Assembly: GCA_023053685.1 (NCBI GenBank)
Contig: JALIGW010000003.1
Coordinates: 44,400,496 to 44,464,495, forward strand
From: Diadophis punctatus similis
Lineage: Eukaryota; Chordata; Lepidosauria; Squamata; Dipsadidae
DNA length: 64,000 nt
Reading direction: 5' to 3'
This document shows positions 22,690-33,400 of this stretch, piece by piece. Every line of letters starts with the position of its first letter. Positions within the stretch are counted from its first letter, which is position 1. The translations under genes and the position numbers were made by a program. The notes beneath the pieces were generated by a model that was not told the origin of the DNA, did not search any database, and saw nothing but the letters and a program-made list of their open reading frames with translations.

Positions 22690-22949
22690 GACTTGCAGTG
22701 CCCAGATGTATTTCCCAGAAACACAAAATATATTGTGATCTTGTGACCTCTCACTTGGATTACTGCCATGCAGTCTACATAGGGCTGCCCTTGAAGAGAA
22801 TTCAGAAGCTTCAACTGGTGCACAATGTGGCCTCAGGGATAGTAAATAGTGTGAATATTTGATCTATGCAATACCCCTACTGTGTGAGCACCATTTGTTG
22901 CCAGTGTTTCTGGGTACAATTCAAAGTGCTGGCAGTTGCCATTAAAGCG
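22690..22949 (+). mobile_element. L2/CR1-type LINE fragment (RT C-terminal region)
   Basis: In one frame it reads LVTSHLDYCHAVYIGLPLK then RIQKLQLVHNVASGIV, closely matching LVTSRLDYCNALYMGLPSK in the intact copy at 46810-49160. Frame breaks follow. It is directly joined to a mariner-type end at 22950. Confidence 0.65.
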
Positions 22950-22979
22950 CAATTGTGGTTGTAAGTCGAGGACTACCTG
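22950..22979. mobile_element. Isolated end of a family M mariner-type element
   Basis: CAATTGTGGTTGTAAGTCGA then GGACTACCTG, followed by TA: one terminal repeat only. Confidence 0.6.
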
Positions 22980-24779
22980 TAAATGGCAAGCTTGTTTGGA
23001 GAAAACATTAGGGGGAAAAAAAGAACTTTAAAACCAGAGCACCCAAAGCTGAATAAGAACTCCTCAGTTGTGGGCTAGAGATGAGGTGAAAAGCTGCATA
23101 CTAAGGACATGTCTTCTATATAGGGTTTGTTGGGAATCTTCAAACATAGTTTAAGGAGGGTGTTAGGATCACCCCTCAGTCACTGTGCTAAAAGCAGCTT
23201 CTGAGTGCAGTCCTGTTTGTTCTGTAACACTCAAAATAGCGTTTCCTCAGAACAGTTTGACTTCCACTTTAAGCCGTCTGCATTTCTTTGTAATTACACC
23301 TCCCCTCTCTCTGCACAGTAAGATCAGACGTTATTTATCTTTCATCTGTCTAACACTTAATAAATCCAGCCAAATGTTTTCTGGCTCAGAATGTTTAGTT
23401 GGAAAACTGCCCGAGCGTTCACTTCCCCCACCACCACTGTCACTGGGTTCAAGTAGAAGCACTTCTCTTGTTGTGGGTATGATGGTCTTTTGGTGATGGG
23501 GGGAGGCTGCCATTTTTGTGCCCCATAAATAACTCATTTCAGAAGAATTTTATGTTTTCATATAAAATAAGTCCACGCATGGGGAGTTGTACCCATATAT
23601 GTTTGTCTGTTTTGTTTATGTATGTATTTTATGTGCTTTATGTGTTTATAATAAAACCTTTAAAAAAAATAAGTCCAAGGAAAAATGTTTTTAAAAAAAT
23701 CAAGATTATGGAGAATGGATATTGAAGAGTAATTAAATATCCCTGAATCTTGAAAGACAGAATATCTCGTGTAGAAAATATTTACCTAAATTATGTATCA
23801 AAAGAAAACAGATACTGTAGTGCAATAGATTCCTATAGGTAGATATAGAGAAAATGGCCAGATAGAAACATTTATTTTAATGAATTGATATATTAATGAA
23901 ATGTCTGCAAGCAAACAACCAAGCTCAGAGACCACCAAGGACTACACAGTTCAGCCCTGAGCTACATGTATTCTCTTCTCTTCTATTATAACTATTTATT
24001 TTCTGTCTACAAGGTTACTTTCCTGGATAAGCTTACAATTGTAATAGCTAACAATTCCACTACACTGGTGATTCCACTTACTTCTGGCCGTCTTTATTAA
24101 CTTCTGGGCCAGTTGTGCCTGATAATATAAATATTGAGAACCTCAGAGTGTGCAGGTTCTCTTAATCCCTTGCTTCTGATTCTTCTTAGCTGAGTATACA
24201 TATATTTTGAGCCAACTTTATTGCTCATCAGTAAATTTTATTAGCAACAAAGCTTCCAGATGTCCTTTCAAAGACTATGTTAAAGCCTTGAAAGGGTGAT
24301 TCACTTTGATGCCTCAAAGTGAATTCATGGGGCAGTCTGAAGTGTTGAATTGAATCATGTGCCTTGAGTGGTTTTTAATGCTGTTTTTGGTGCTTCTGGC
24401 TTTACAAGGTCTGAAACAACGCTGCATCCTTTCTTCCATATATGATGAAACCTAAAGGGGCAAATTGAATGATGTGATGGGCTCTCAGATATTAGCACAA
24501 CCAGCCAATGAATTTTATAAAAGCACAAACTCTGCCTATCAGAGTGGTTGGGGAGGCCTATTCTGCTGTTTTGTCTCACTCCTCTGATAAAATATGTTTA
24601 AGTAGGTTTGCTTGGAAGTAAAAAGAGATTTTCAGATTTATTTAGCTGCACTTTAAAAATTCGTGTTTTTTTCCTTCTTCTTCTGTTCTTCTACCTTTCC
24701 TCAAATCCAGATATTTTATTTTTATTGTTCCCTACCTCTGAAACTATTTGCCTGTATTGTAATAGAGTCGTTGTTAATC
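22980..24779. other. No gene; contains one copy of an interspersed repeat
   Basis: Bases 23895-23985 (AATGTCTGCAAGCAAACAAC ... CAGTTCAGCCCTGAGCTACA ... ATTCTCTTCT) share their 3' half with 25432-25590. Otherwise nothing is recognised. Confidence 0.45.
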
Positions 24780-24953
24780 CAGGGGTCCCCAACCTTTTTG
24801 GTTCTGCAGACCGATGCCAGCGCCTTTGGCGGTTTCAGTGGGGGAATGATTTCACATGTGCAACCTATATCCCGCACATGCGCAAATGAAGCTTTGTGCA
24901 CTCATCCACCACTTCAGCGGCCCAGTTCCCAACAGGACACAGACCAGACCCTG
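24780..24953. mobile_element. hAT-type element, family G
   Basis: Left end CAGGGGTCCCCAACCTTTTT with GGTTCTGCAGACCGATG; right end ACCAGACCCTG. Flanks TGTTAATC / ATCTAATC match at 5 of 8. A second copy is at 63709-63883. Confidence 0.65.
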
Positions 24954-25084
24954 ATCTAATCTGTCTCAGTTGTGAGAAAAACTAATAAGAGTGTTTGCTA
25001 TTAAACAATTGTGTGTATATGGACTATTTCTTGGTATCATAGTGTATTAAATGCTCAGGACAGATAACACATACTTCCTAATAA

Positions 25085-25225
25085 TAAAAGCCGCCTAGAG
25101 TTGTTGGATACAAGATGAGTGGCAAATAAATTTTCTAAATAAATAAAATAAATAAAATAAATAAAATAAATAAAATAAAATAAAATAAATAAATAAAATA
25201 AATAAAATAAATAAAATAAATAATT
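25085..25225 (+). mobile_element. LINE 3' end with (AAATA)n tail
   Basis: AAAGCCGCCTAGAGTTGTTG ... GTGGCAAATAAATT is a decayed L2/CR1-like 3' end, followed by about 85 bp of AAATA/AAAT repeats. Confidence 0.6.
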
Positions 25226-25330
25226 CCCCCCACAAATTATTGCATAAGTAGCACATAATGTATCATTTCCAGATGACTAAATTTGCCAATGAGTTCTGCC
25301 AATAAACCTATCATCCAGGAAAGCATCCAG

Positions 25331-25332
<2 letters not shown>

Positions 25333-25380
<48 letters not shown>
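25333..25380. repeat. (TCAA)n microsatellite
   Basis: About 11 uninterrupted copies of a 4-bp unit. Confidence 0.95.
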
Positions 25381-25431
25381 TCAATGCCTAAATGTATTAT
25401 CTTTAACTTAAAGGACAGTGTAATGTGGAAT

Positions 25432-25590
25432 ACTTGGTGTTCTTTGAACTTGATTGCTTACTTGCAGATGTTTCATTACCCAACAGGGTAACATCATCAG
25501 TAATGATGATGTTGATGATGTTGACAGCTCAGAGAGCGCCAGGGACTCGACAGTTCAACCCTGAGCTACAGATATTCTCTTCTATTGGAA
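25432..25590 (+). repeat. Interspersed repeat, second copy of the 23895-23985 family
   Basis: Shares CAGTTCAACCCTGAGCTACA then ATATTCTCTTCT with 23895-23985. The left part contains CAGATGTTTCATTACCCAAC and a TGATGATGT run in the opposite sense, so the copy may be partly inverted. Confidence 0.5.
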
Positions 25591-25626
25591 GTATAATAAT
25601 GGACAGATTTTTTTCATCATTGGAAT

Positions 25627-25865
25627 CGGAGGTGGTATTCAGCCGGTTCAGACTGGTTCAGGCGAACCAGTAGTAGTGACCTCCACCCAGCCGCCCCAGT
25701 GCTATGCTGTGCTATTTAGGCACGTTTTGAAGCCACACACATGTGTGCAAGCCGTGCGCATGAACAAAGCGCATGCGCGGAAGATGTGCATGCAACCGAA
25801 GCGAGTGAGTGTGCGCGTACTCAAATTTGCGAACCGGTAGGGAAAGTAAGTGAATACCACCTCTG
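25627..25865. mobile_element. hAT-type element, family B variant
   Basis: Ends CGGAGGTGGTATTCAGCC / GTGAATACCACCTCTG with a perfect 8-bp duplication ATTGGAAT at 25619-25626 and 25866-25873. Confidence 0.85.
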
Positions 25866-25897
25866 ATTGGAATGATAAGGTTGCATTTGGTTTGGAG

Positions 25898-26234
25898 CAG
25901 GGGTGGGTTCCACTTACCTTCGCTAGCGGTTCGCATTGCAACATTTTGCGTGCGTACCCTCATGCAATTTGGCTTCTGTGCATGTTCAGAAGCAGGAATC
26001 AGCCCGAAACACAGCTGAGGAGCTGATCAGCTGTGCTTCGGGCGAAGAAATAAAGGTTAGTACTAACCCGTGGGTGGGTGGGCGGGCTCTTTTCAAGCAG
26101 CAGAAGGGGAAAAATTTGCAACCCCCCCCGAAAAAAAGATGGTGGCACACACGGACCGGCACTGACAGTGATGTCACCAGCGGGTCGCTACCGGTTTGGG
26201 CGATCCAGTCCAAACTGGGAGGAACCCACCCCTG
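25898..26234. mobile_element. hAT-type element, family B
   Basis: Ends CAGGGGTGGGTTCCACTTAC / GGGAGGAACCCACCCCTG with a perfect duplication GTTTGGAG at 25890-25897 and 26235-26242. Only 32 bp from the previous element. An internal palindrome AGCTGAGGAGCTGATCAGCT also occurs in 32964-33288. Confidence 0.9.
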
Positions 26235-26379
26235 GTTTGGAGGAAGAGGCTGTGGCTGGCTCTAGCAATCTTCTCCCTGGATGAGAATTGATGTGTAGAG
26301 GCCAGCCTTAGGTTTCCCAGCTAGGAAGATTGGGGAAGTTGTACCCCTAGTTGCTCAGTGAAAGTTGATGGGAGGAATT

Positions 26380-26435
<56 letters not shown>

Positions 26436-26445
26436 ATATGTGTGT
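26380..26445. repeat. (GT)n microsatellite
   Basis: About 28 GT units, then ACATATGTGTG. Confidence 0.95.
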
Positions 26446-26777
26446 ATTTTGGTTGGGGAGGAGTTGTTAACATGAAATCATTAAATGCTGTCCGGAAGTG
26501 ACCAATGAATCAAGTCACTTATCCCTTGATGGTGATTTTAGGTTGAGGATGGGGATGGAGCTTTCTGATGTCAAGTCAACTTGTAATAAACCCTCCCTCA
26601 TCCATGATTTAATTATGAATGAGAGAGCTAACCTGGCCTGTATAGTATTCCTGAAATTTGGATGGCCACAAGTGGGAGTTCAGAAATGTGCATGTCTGGA
26701 TTTCTGGTGTGGCATTAGCCAAGTCTCCAGGGTAGTGGGGTGGAACAGCTATGGTCATCTGTGATTGTCATCTAATG

Positions 26778-27142
26778 CAGTGTCAAACTCAAGGCCCGGG
26801 GGCTGGCCCAGCCCACGGGGTGCTTAGATCTGGTCCATGGGGCCTGGAAACAATGAAGGACTGGCCCATGGTGCCTCTGCCAGTGAAAATGGAGCTTGGG
26901 AGGGCCGCATGCAGTCCTCCCGAGCTCCATTTTCACTGGCAGAGGGTTGCAGGAGGCTGTTGCAGCTGAAAATGGAGCTTGGGAGCCCGTTTTCTTTGGA
27001 AGAGCACTCAGGCCGCCACAGGCACCCCCGACACAAGTGATGGCGAGCTGGCCACACCCACCCTGGCCACGCCCGCCCCAGCTCCCCAAGGTCAAACACA
27101 ACCCTGATGCTGCCCTCAATGAAATCAAGTTTCACACCCCTG
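26778..27142. mobile_element. hAT-type element, family D
   Basis: Ends CAGTGTCAAACTCAAGGCCC / AAGTTTCACACCCCTG; flanks ATCTAATG / CTCTAATG (7 of 8). The interior has GAAAATGGAGCTTGGGAG repeats in both orientations. Confidence 0.85.
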
Positions 27143-27189
27143 CTCTAATGGCTTTTAGAGACACTGCCATGCAGATGTGAGATTCTGTT

Positions 27190-27700
27190 TGTAAAGTTGG
27201 GCTGTAGGGATCAGTTAGGAATGAGGAAGGACATGTTTCAGCTCAACTCTAGCAAGACTGAGTGTCTTTAGACTTCCTGGATCTGGGAATTTACTACCTT
27301 TATTTCTTGAGAAGATTATATAACCCCAGAAAGAACCCATGTGTAATTTGGGAGCTCTCCTCGACTCATGGTTCCTGTTTGAAGAACAGAAGACAGCAGT
27401 GGTGCGGATGCAATCTTTATGCAACTTTGTGTTATGAATTAATTATACTGTTCCCTGGACTTTGAGGCACTGTTCACAGTCACTTATGCCTTGATCATTT
27501 ACTCAATGGATTACTGCAATATACTCTATATACAGTATATAAACGGTACTCTACATAGAGTTCCCCGCGCAACTAGTCCAGAATGCAGCAGTGGTTTTAA
27601 ATTTATTCCATTGGTTTTTTTAAACCTATGTTCGCCACTCATAAGTCATAATTGTGAGGTGGGGTAGTATATAAATCAATACAATAAATAAATTTCTGAA
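27190..27700 (+). mobile_element. Decayed L2/CR1-type LINE fragment with A/T tail
   Basis: Contains TTTCAGCTCAACTCTAGCAA then GACTGAGTG, AATTTGGGAGCTCTCCTCGA, CAGTCACTTATGCCTTGATC and AGTCCAGAATGCAGCAG. These match, in order, RLNPDKTEW, LGVLLDP, VTHALVTS and VQNAAARAV of the intact copy at 46810-49160. It ends AATACAATAAATAAAT. Confidence 0.6.
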
Positions 27701-29902
27701 TTTCTGCACAAAAGATACAGGGAGCTGTCTGTATCTTTAGAAGCTATCTATATCTGCAGAAGGAATATTTCCAGATTTTATTGTGATTAAACTCATAAGG
27801 CTAATTTAGTGACATTCTGGAAGTTAATGTCTTCTAAATATACATCATTCTATTTTGATCCCATTCTGCTAAAATTATTGCCTATGTTTGAATCTTTCAT
27901 TGAATTTAATTGTTTCAATTAGTATCTTATTGGCTTTGAAACTCAAATCTCAAATTCAAAATCTTGGCTGAGTCACATATTCTCTTTATGTAACAAAGGA
28001 AATAGATTTTTTGAAAGGGGATGATGGATGTTAGGGTACACTATATTATAATTAAAAGCATAATTTCATTGGTTTTTTTCCTATTTGGAATCATTCTATT
28101 GATGTATTCAAGTTTCTTAACTTTATTCCTAGTTATCCAGATGGCCTAGAATAGGAACACTGTTGCAGGATTTTAATGTTTGTGCAATGTGGAACAAATA
28201 TACCAGAGAAAGGAAAATTTAAATGCGTTCTTGAACTCCTATCTTGCTCCTGCAGATGTTTACACAACAACACATAAATTAGCATGCTGTTTATTTATGG
28301 CACAAAAAAGTTTCAATATTCAATACTTTCAAGTGTGTCTTTTTCTAGACCTACATAAGAAATCTGGCCTAAATCTAACAAGGAGATAATCTCTACTATA
28401 CTAAAACACACAGACTTTGCTGGAAGAGACAACTAGAAGTCTATAATTTTTATTTTATTGGAGTAGTAGAACTTTAGCAACTTCAGAGAAGAAATAGGAA
28501 AGTAAACAGAGAGTAAGAGCAGAATGCATATAAGTGAGTGGGTGAAATTCCCTCATGATCTCAGCCTGTATCCCATAAATTGAAGTTTCTTGGAAGATGT
28601 TCCAAGGGACTGACACTATTGACAAACCTCGGAAGAAAGTTATACTATAATCTGCACAAAGGCTTCACACTAAGAATAGGGTGCACTGGTCATCAATGTT
28701 AAAAACATATTTTAAGGAAAGCAATTGCACATAAATAACATACATGGTTTGAAATTGTACTCCAGCTCCTGGCCTTAATCTCTGAATATAGCAGTCAAAG
28801 CAAGTCCAGAAGTTCTTATTCAGATTAAAGTTGAATAAAGCAGATTGTATGGCGAACATATCTCTGCTCAGAAATCACTCAACACTAAATTAGGAGTTTG
28901 AAGCTCAGGAAGGACCCCAACTAATAAGGATGTCAACTTTCAGTGGTTGTTTGTTTTATTGCTAAATTATCCATTTGGAAAGACATCCAGATAGCATGAC
29001 AACTTACATAATAATCATAACTTTAAAAATGTTGAATCCAACATCTGGTGAGAACTGTTACTTGAGGACAAGATTGTGATGAAATAAAATAAAATTTACT
29101 TTAATAAAAACCAATCAGACTTCATAAAAAGTGAGAATAAAAACAGTCACAACTCAGCATCCGCTGGAGAAATCCATTCTTTTGACTGAGAGATTCTCAG
29201 AAAATTAAACTAAATGGCTTCCAAGGTAAATATGTTTTATATGCCCAGATCTGGGCATCATACAGCTATGAATAGTTTGGCTTTGAATAGTTTGACTGCA
29301 GCAGACACATAATTGTTGGCTTATGGCTTACAAATTGAATTACCATACTGGAAGTTTTTTCTGCACTCATGTCATGAGTTTGGTAAATTGGTGAATCCAA
29401 CAAATAAAACATGAAAATGTATACTTAAATGTTTGAAGTCCTTAACTTGTTCACTTGACCTTTCATTAATTTTCCATGTATCAGAATACGGTGTGAGTTT
29501 TTTTGATAAAAATTAACTCATTTATTATACGGAAGTTGGTTTCTAATTTTTTTCTAAGGCAGAAACATATTAGTGCACCAAGGCATCTGTGGAGGTTTGA
29601 ATTATTTGGTCAAGGAAACAAGACCCTTTCTCACTCATCAAGGAATGAGACCTGGAAACCAATTTATGCTCTGTTATGCAATTAAGACCTACCATTAGAA
29701 GGCTAAATTAGTGTCTTAATATGAGATAATGGTACAATTAATATATATCTATAGTGTATACAAAGTGTATTATGGGTACTTTCAAAGTTATCAATGAACA
29801 TATACTACTTGTGGTAGGCACTAGAACTAGATGAGGACAGGTAATCTAGTATCGAGATATTTTGAACTTCAATTCATATGTTAACAGAACAGAGCAGAAT
29901 AA
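27701..29902. other. No recognisable gene or repeat
   Basis: AT-rich DNA of about 2.2 kb. Nothing supports an exon or RNA gene. Confidence 0.5.
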
Positions 29903-29965
29903 CAGAGTTGGAAGGAACCTTGGAGGTCTTCTAGTCCAACCCCCTGCTCAGGCAGGGATTCCTAA
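29903..29965 (-). mobile_element. CR1 3'-UTR fragment, antisense
   Basis: AATAACAGAGTTGGAAGGAA, CTTGGAGGTCTTCTAGTCCA, ACCCCCTGCTCAGGCAGG: the terminal CR1 motif. The copy degenerates just before the CCCTATAC site used by transposons in other copies. Confidence 0.7.
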
Positions 29966-30445
29966 TTCCTATAATTCCTAATATTGCCCATTCTTGCTGT
30001 AACTAACGAGAACTGAAATCTAAACTATCTAGTACTGTATTGATAAAACAGCTTAATAAGTAAGCTAGAGGAGCAACTAACGTCTCTTCATATGGCTGTA
30101 AGCCCTATTCCTGCAAAGGAATAAACTACCTGGGGAAGAGGATGAATTACTCAATTATTTTTAAGGAGATCTAGGCAACATCACATCAAAACCTAGTAAA
30201 TCCAGACATCAGGTAAGGACTTTCATATACAATAGCAATAAACCAAAACCTAATTACCGGAATGTTTTGTCCCAAAGAGTCCCAGCACCTCCTTCATATC
30301 TATGTTATCTTCTTATAATCACAGTGGTACTCTTGCATCAAGATCTGTTTTTATCAGGATCCATTTTTGAATTATTATCTATTTTCAAATTGAGGACTTA
30401 GTTGCCTTGGATCTGAAATGCAGAGGCAGCAAAAAGATCATAGGA

Positions 30446-30871
30446 CAGTGATGGCGAACCTTTTTTCCCTCGGGTGCTGAAAGCGCGTGCGCGTGCGCTA
30501 TCATGCACATGCAAGTGCCTACACCCATAATTCAATGCCTGGGGAGGGTAAAAACGGCCTCCCCCACCCCCACAGAGGTCCTCTGGAGGCCGGAAACAGC
30601 CCATTTCCCGACTTCCGGTGGGTCCGGTAGGCCCGTTTTTCGCGCTCCCCAGGCTCCAGAGGCTTCCCTGTAGCCTGGGGAGAGCAAAAATGCCCCCCGG
30701 AGGCCCTCCGGAAGCCTAAAATGCCCTCCTAGAGCCTCCGCGTGAGCCAAAAAGTCAGCTGGCCGACCCACACATGCACGCTGGAGCTGAGCTAGGGCAA
30801 TGGCTTGCATGCCGGCAGATATGGCTCCGCGTGCCACCTGTGGCACGCGTGCCATAGGTTCGCCATCACTG
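30446..30871. mobile_element. hAT-type element, family A (426 bp)
   Basis: Ends CAGTGATGGCGAACCT / AGGTTCGCCATCACTG with a perfect duplication TCATAGGA at 30438-30445 and 30872-30879. CpG-rich interior. Confidence 0.9.
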
Positions 30872-31773
30872 TCATAGGAGCTCTGACATGTTGTTGCTGT
30901 CAGATCAAAGTTGACTCATGGCAGCCCAGTGGATCATTGCCCTCAGTCTTCAGTCAGGAAACTAACTGTTGCTGCAGTGACATCCACAACTCTTGTTGTT
31001 GTTTAAATCCATTGCATTACCAGTCTTCCTAGTTTTGTTTTCCTTCAACCTTGCTAAATAGGATATCTTTCTGTACTGATCATTCTCTTCACATCAGGTG
31101 TCCAAACTCGGAAAGGAATAGGTTTGCCTATGCTTGATTTCTTCCAGTATTAACTGATGTGTTCTTTGTGCAGTCCTTAGCACTCATAGTATCTTTTACC
31201 AGGACCGCAATTCGAAAGAATCAATTTTCTTCTGCTTTTGTCACTTCACTGTCCAACTTTCTTATCCACAGGATATTATTGAAAACATCATCATATGAAC
31301 AAGTTGGATCTTTATTGAGGAAATGTCACTGCATTGAAGAATCTTGTCTATGGCCTTTATGGACTTTTTTCAAAGAGCAATTTTTGGCTATTTGTAGTTT
31401 TGTTATTGATTAAAGATCCAAGCTAACTGAAATTGTTAACTATTTCTATTTATTCACTGTCAAGGTAAATTTATCAATCTTTGGCTTGTTCACATTATAG
31501 CGCAGGTCTATTTTGAGATCATGTTCCTTGCTGTTGATAATAGATGCTTCAGATCATTTTTGCTTTCAGCCAGTAATGTGCTATCCTAGACATATTCCTA
31601 GGCTTTTTTTTCCAGTTCAGCTCTTCTGTTTTCATTCACTGTATTTTAACTTTAAAGAACTGATCAGCAACAGCAATGCTTTTTTACCAGGCTGCAAGCC
31701 CGGCTCCCTGTAACTCTCCCCCAACTTCATTTTGGGTCCCTGCCTAGAGGTGCTTTCATTCCTGGGTGGAAGG

Positions 31774-32126
31774 CAGGAGTGGGTTCTAACTTACCTCTCT
31801 GCCTGTTTGCTTCCTCCCGCGCTGCGTGGCCACGCCTCATGGGCACGTGCATGCGCAGTGCCAAAAAATCGGGGGGGGGGGAGCGGAAAACAAGATGGCG
31901 ACACATGCGCAGTGCTGGAAACTCAACTTCTGCGCATGTGCAGAAGAAAAAAAATAAAAAAAAATTTCAAAAATTTCAAAAAAAATCAAAAAATAAATTT
32001 AAAAAAAGATGGCGGTGCCCATGGACCAGCACCGATCGAACCAGTTCTGTGACATCATCGTTACACCACCAGCAGGTTGCTACTGGTTTGGGCGAACCGG
32101 TCCGAACTGGGAGGAACCCACCTCTG
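31774..32126. mobile_element. hAT-type element, family B
   Basis: Ends CAGGAGTGGGTTCTAACTTA / GGAGGAACCCACCTCTG with a perfect duplication GTGGAAGG at 31766-31773 and 32127-32134. The interior includes an A-rich stretch at 31948-32010. Confidence 0.9.
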
Positions 32127-32199
32127 GTGGAAGGCTTGCACCACCTTGCCGGAAACAGCTGATGGGCAGCAGTCAGAAGTTCCACCTGAAAGCCTCTCT

Positions 32200-32380
32200 G
32201 TTCACTTAATGATGGCAGCAATCATTTAACAAAGGGGAGGAAATAGTAAGCCCGACTTCCATTCACTTAGCGACCCGTTTGAGTCAATTAATGAATTTGA
32301 TTAAAAATGTCATAAAATTGAGTCTCATTCATTTTATGATATTTTTGGCTCCATTAGGGCCGTACCTCAAGGACCACCTG
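32200..32380. mobile_element. Mariner-type element, family M, partial
   Basis: CACTTAATGATGGCAGCAAT at the left and CTCAAGGACCACCTG at the right end, followed by TA shared with the next copy. Confidence 0.6.
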
Positions 32381-32382
32381 TA

Positions 32383-32778
32383 CCGATAGTCCTTGACTTG
32401 CAACCACAATTGAGCCCAAAATTTCTGTTGCTAAGCGAGACAGTTGTTAAGTGAGTTTGCCCCATTTTACAACCTTTCTTGCCATAGTTGTTAAGTGGAT
32501 CGCTGCAGTTGTTAAGTTAGTAACATGGTGATTAAGTGGATCTGGGTTCCCCATTGACTTTGCTTGTCAGAAGGTCACAAAAGATGATCACACGACCCTA
32601 GGACACTGAAACCGTCATAAATAAGCGTCAGTTGCCAAGCACCTGAATTTTGATTAAGAAACCATAAGGATGGTGCAACGGTCATAAGTGTGAAAAATGG
32701 TCATAAGTCACTTTTTTTCAGTGCCGTTGCAACTTTGAACAGTCACTAAATGAACTGTTGTAAGTCTAGAACTACCTG
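32383..32778. mobile_element. Mariner-type element, family M (396 bp)
   Basis: Begins CCGATAGTCCTTGACTTGCA and ends GTAAGTCTAGAACTACCTG. It abuts the preceding copy with only TA between them. The interior has TTGCTAAGCGAGACAGTTGT and CCCCATTGACTTTGCTTGTC as in 8496-9000. Confidence 0.75.
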
Positions 32779-32963
32779 TGTTCTTATTTACTCAGTATGC
32801 AGCACATCACAACTATCAGACCATGGCACCCACTTCTGGAAGTTCCCCAGGATCTGATTATGTCAGCAAGCCTGGGGACCCCAGGGACTGGTGAGATAGT
32901 CAGGTGGCTCCAATATTATTGTTAAAATCTGTTACTCTCTTGGAATTTTTAAATTGTTTAGTA

Positions 32964-33288
32964 CAGGGGTGGGTTCTACTTACCTTCACCACCGGTACGC
33001 ATCGCGATGTTTCGCACGCGTCCCCTCGTGCGATCTGGTTTCAGCGCATGCTCAGAAGCAGGAATAAGCCTGAAACACAGCTGAGGAGCTGATCAGCTGT
33101 GCTTCAGGCAAAGAAATAAAGGTCAGAATTCACCCGCGGGCGGGCAGGTGGGCAGGCAGGTGGGCGGGCCCTTTTTCAAGCCGCGGAAGGGGAAAATTTG
33201 CACAAAAAAAGATGGCCAACAGTGACGTAACCAGCAGGTTGCTACCGGTTCGGGTGATCCGGTCTGAACCGGGAGGAACCCAGCCTTG
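32964..33288. mobile_element. hAT-type element, family B
   Basis: Ends CAGGGGTGGGTTCTACTTAC / GGGAGGAACCCAGCCTTG; flanks GTTTAGTA / GTTTAATA (7 of 8). It is directly followed by a LINE 3' end. Confidence 0.85.
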
Positions 33289-33296
33289 GTTTAATA

Positions 33297-33400
33297 ATAA
33301 TTGCTTTTATATGTTTATTGTTTTTAAACTTATACATTGCCCAGAGTCAATTTTTCATGAGATAGGCGGCCATATAAATTTGATAAATAAATAAATAAAA
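33297..33400 (+). mobile_element. LINE 3' end with (AAAT)n tail
   Basis: CATTGCCCAGAGTCAATTTT ... GAGATAGGCGGCCATATAAA then (AAAT)n: an L2/CR1-like 3' end. The family B element at 32964 lies just upstream, with flanking target sequence on both sides. Confidence 0.65.
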
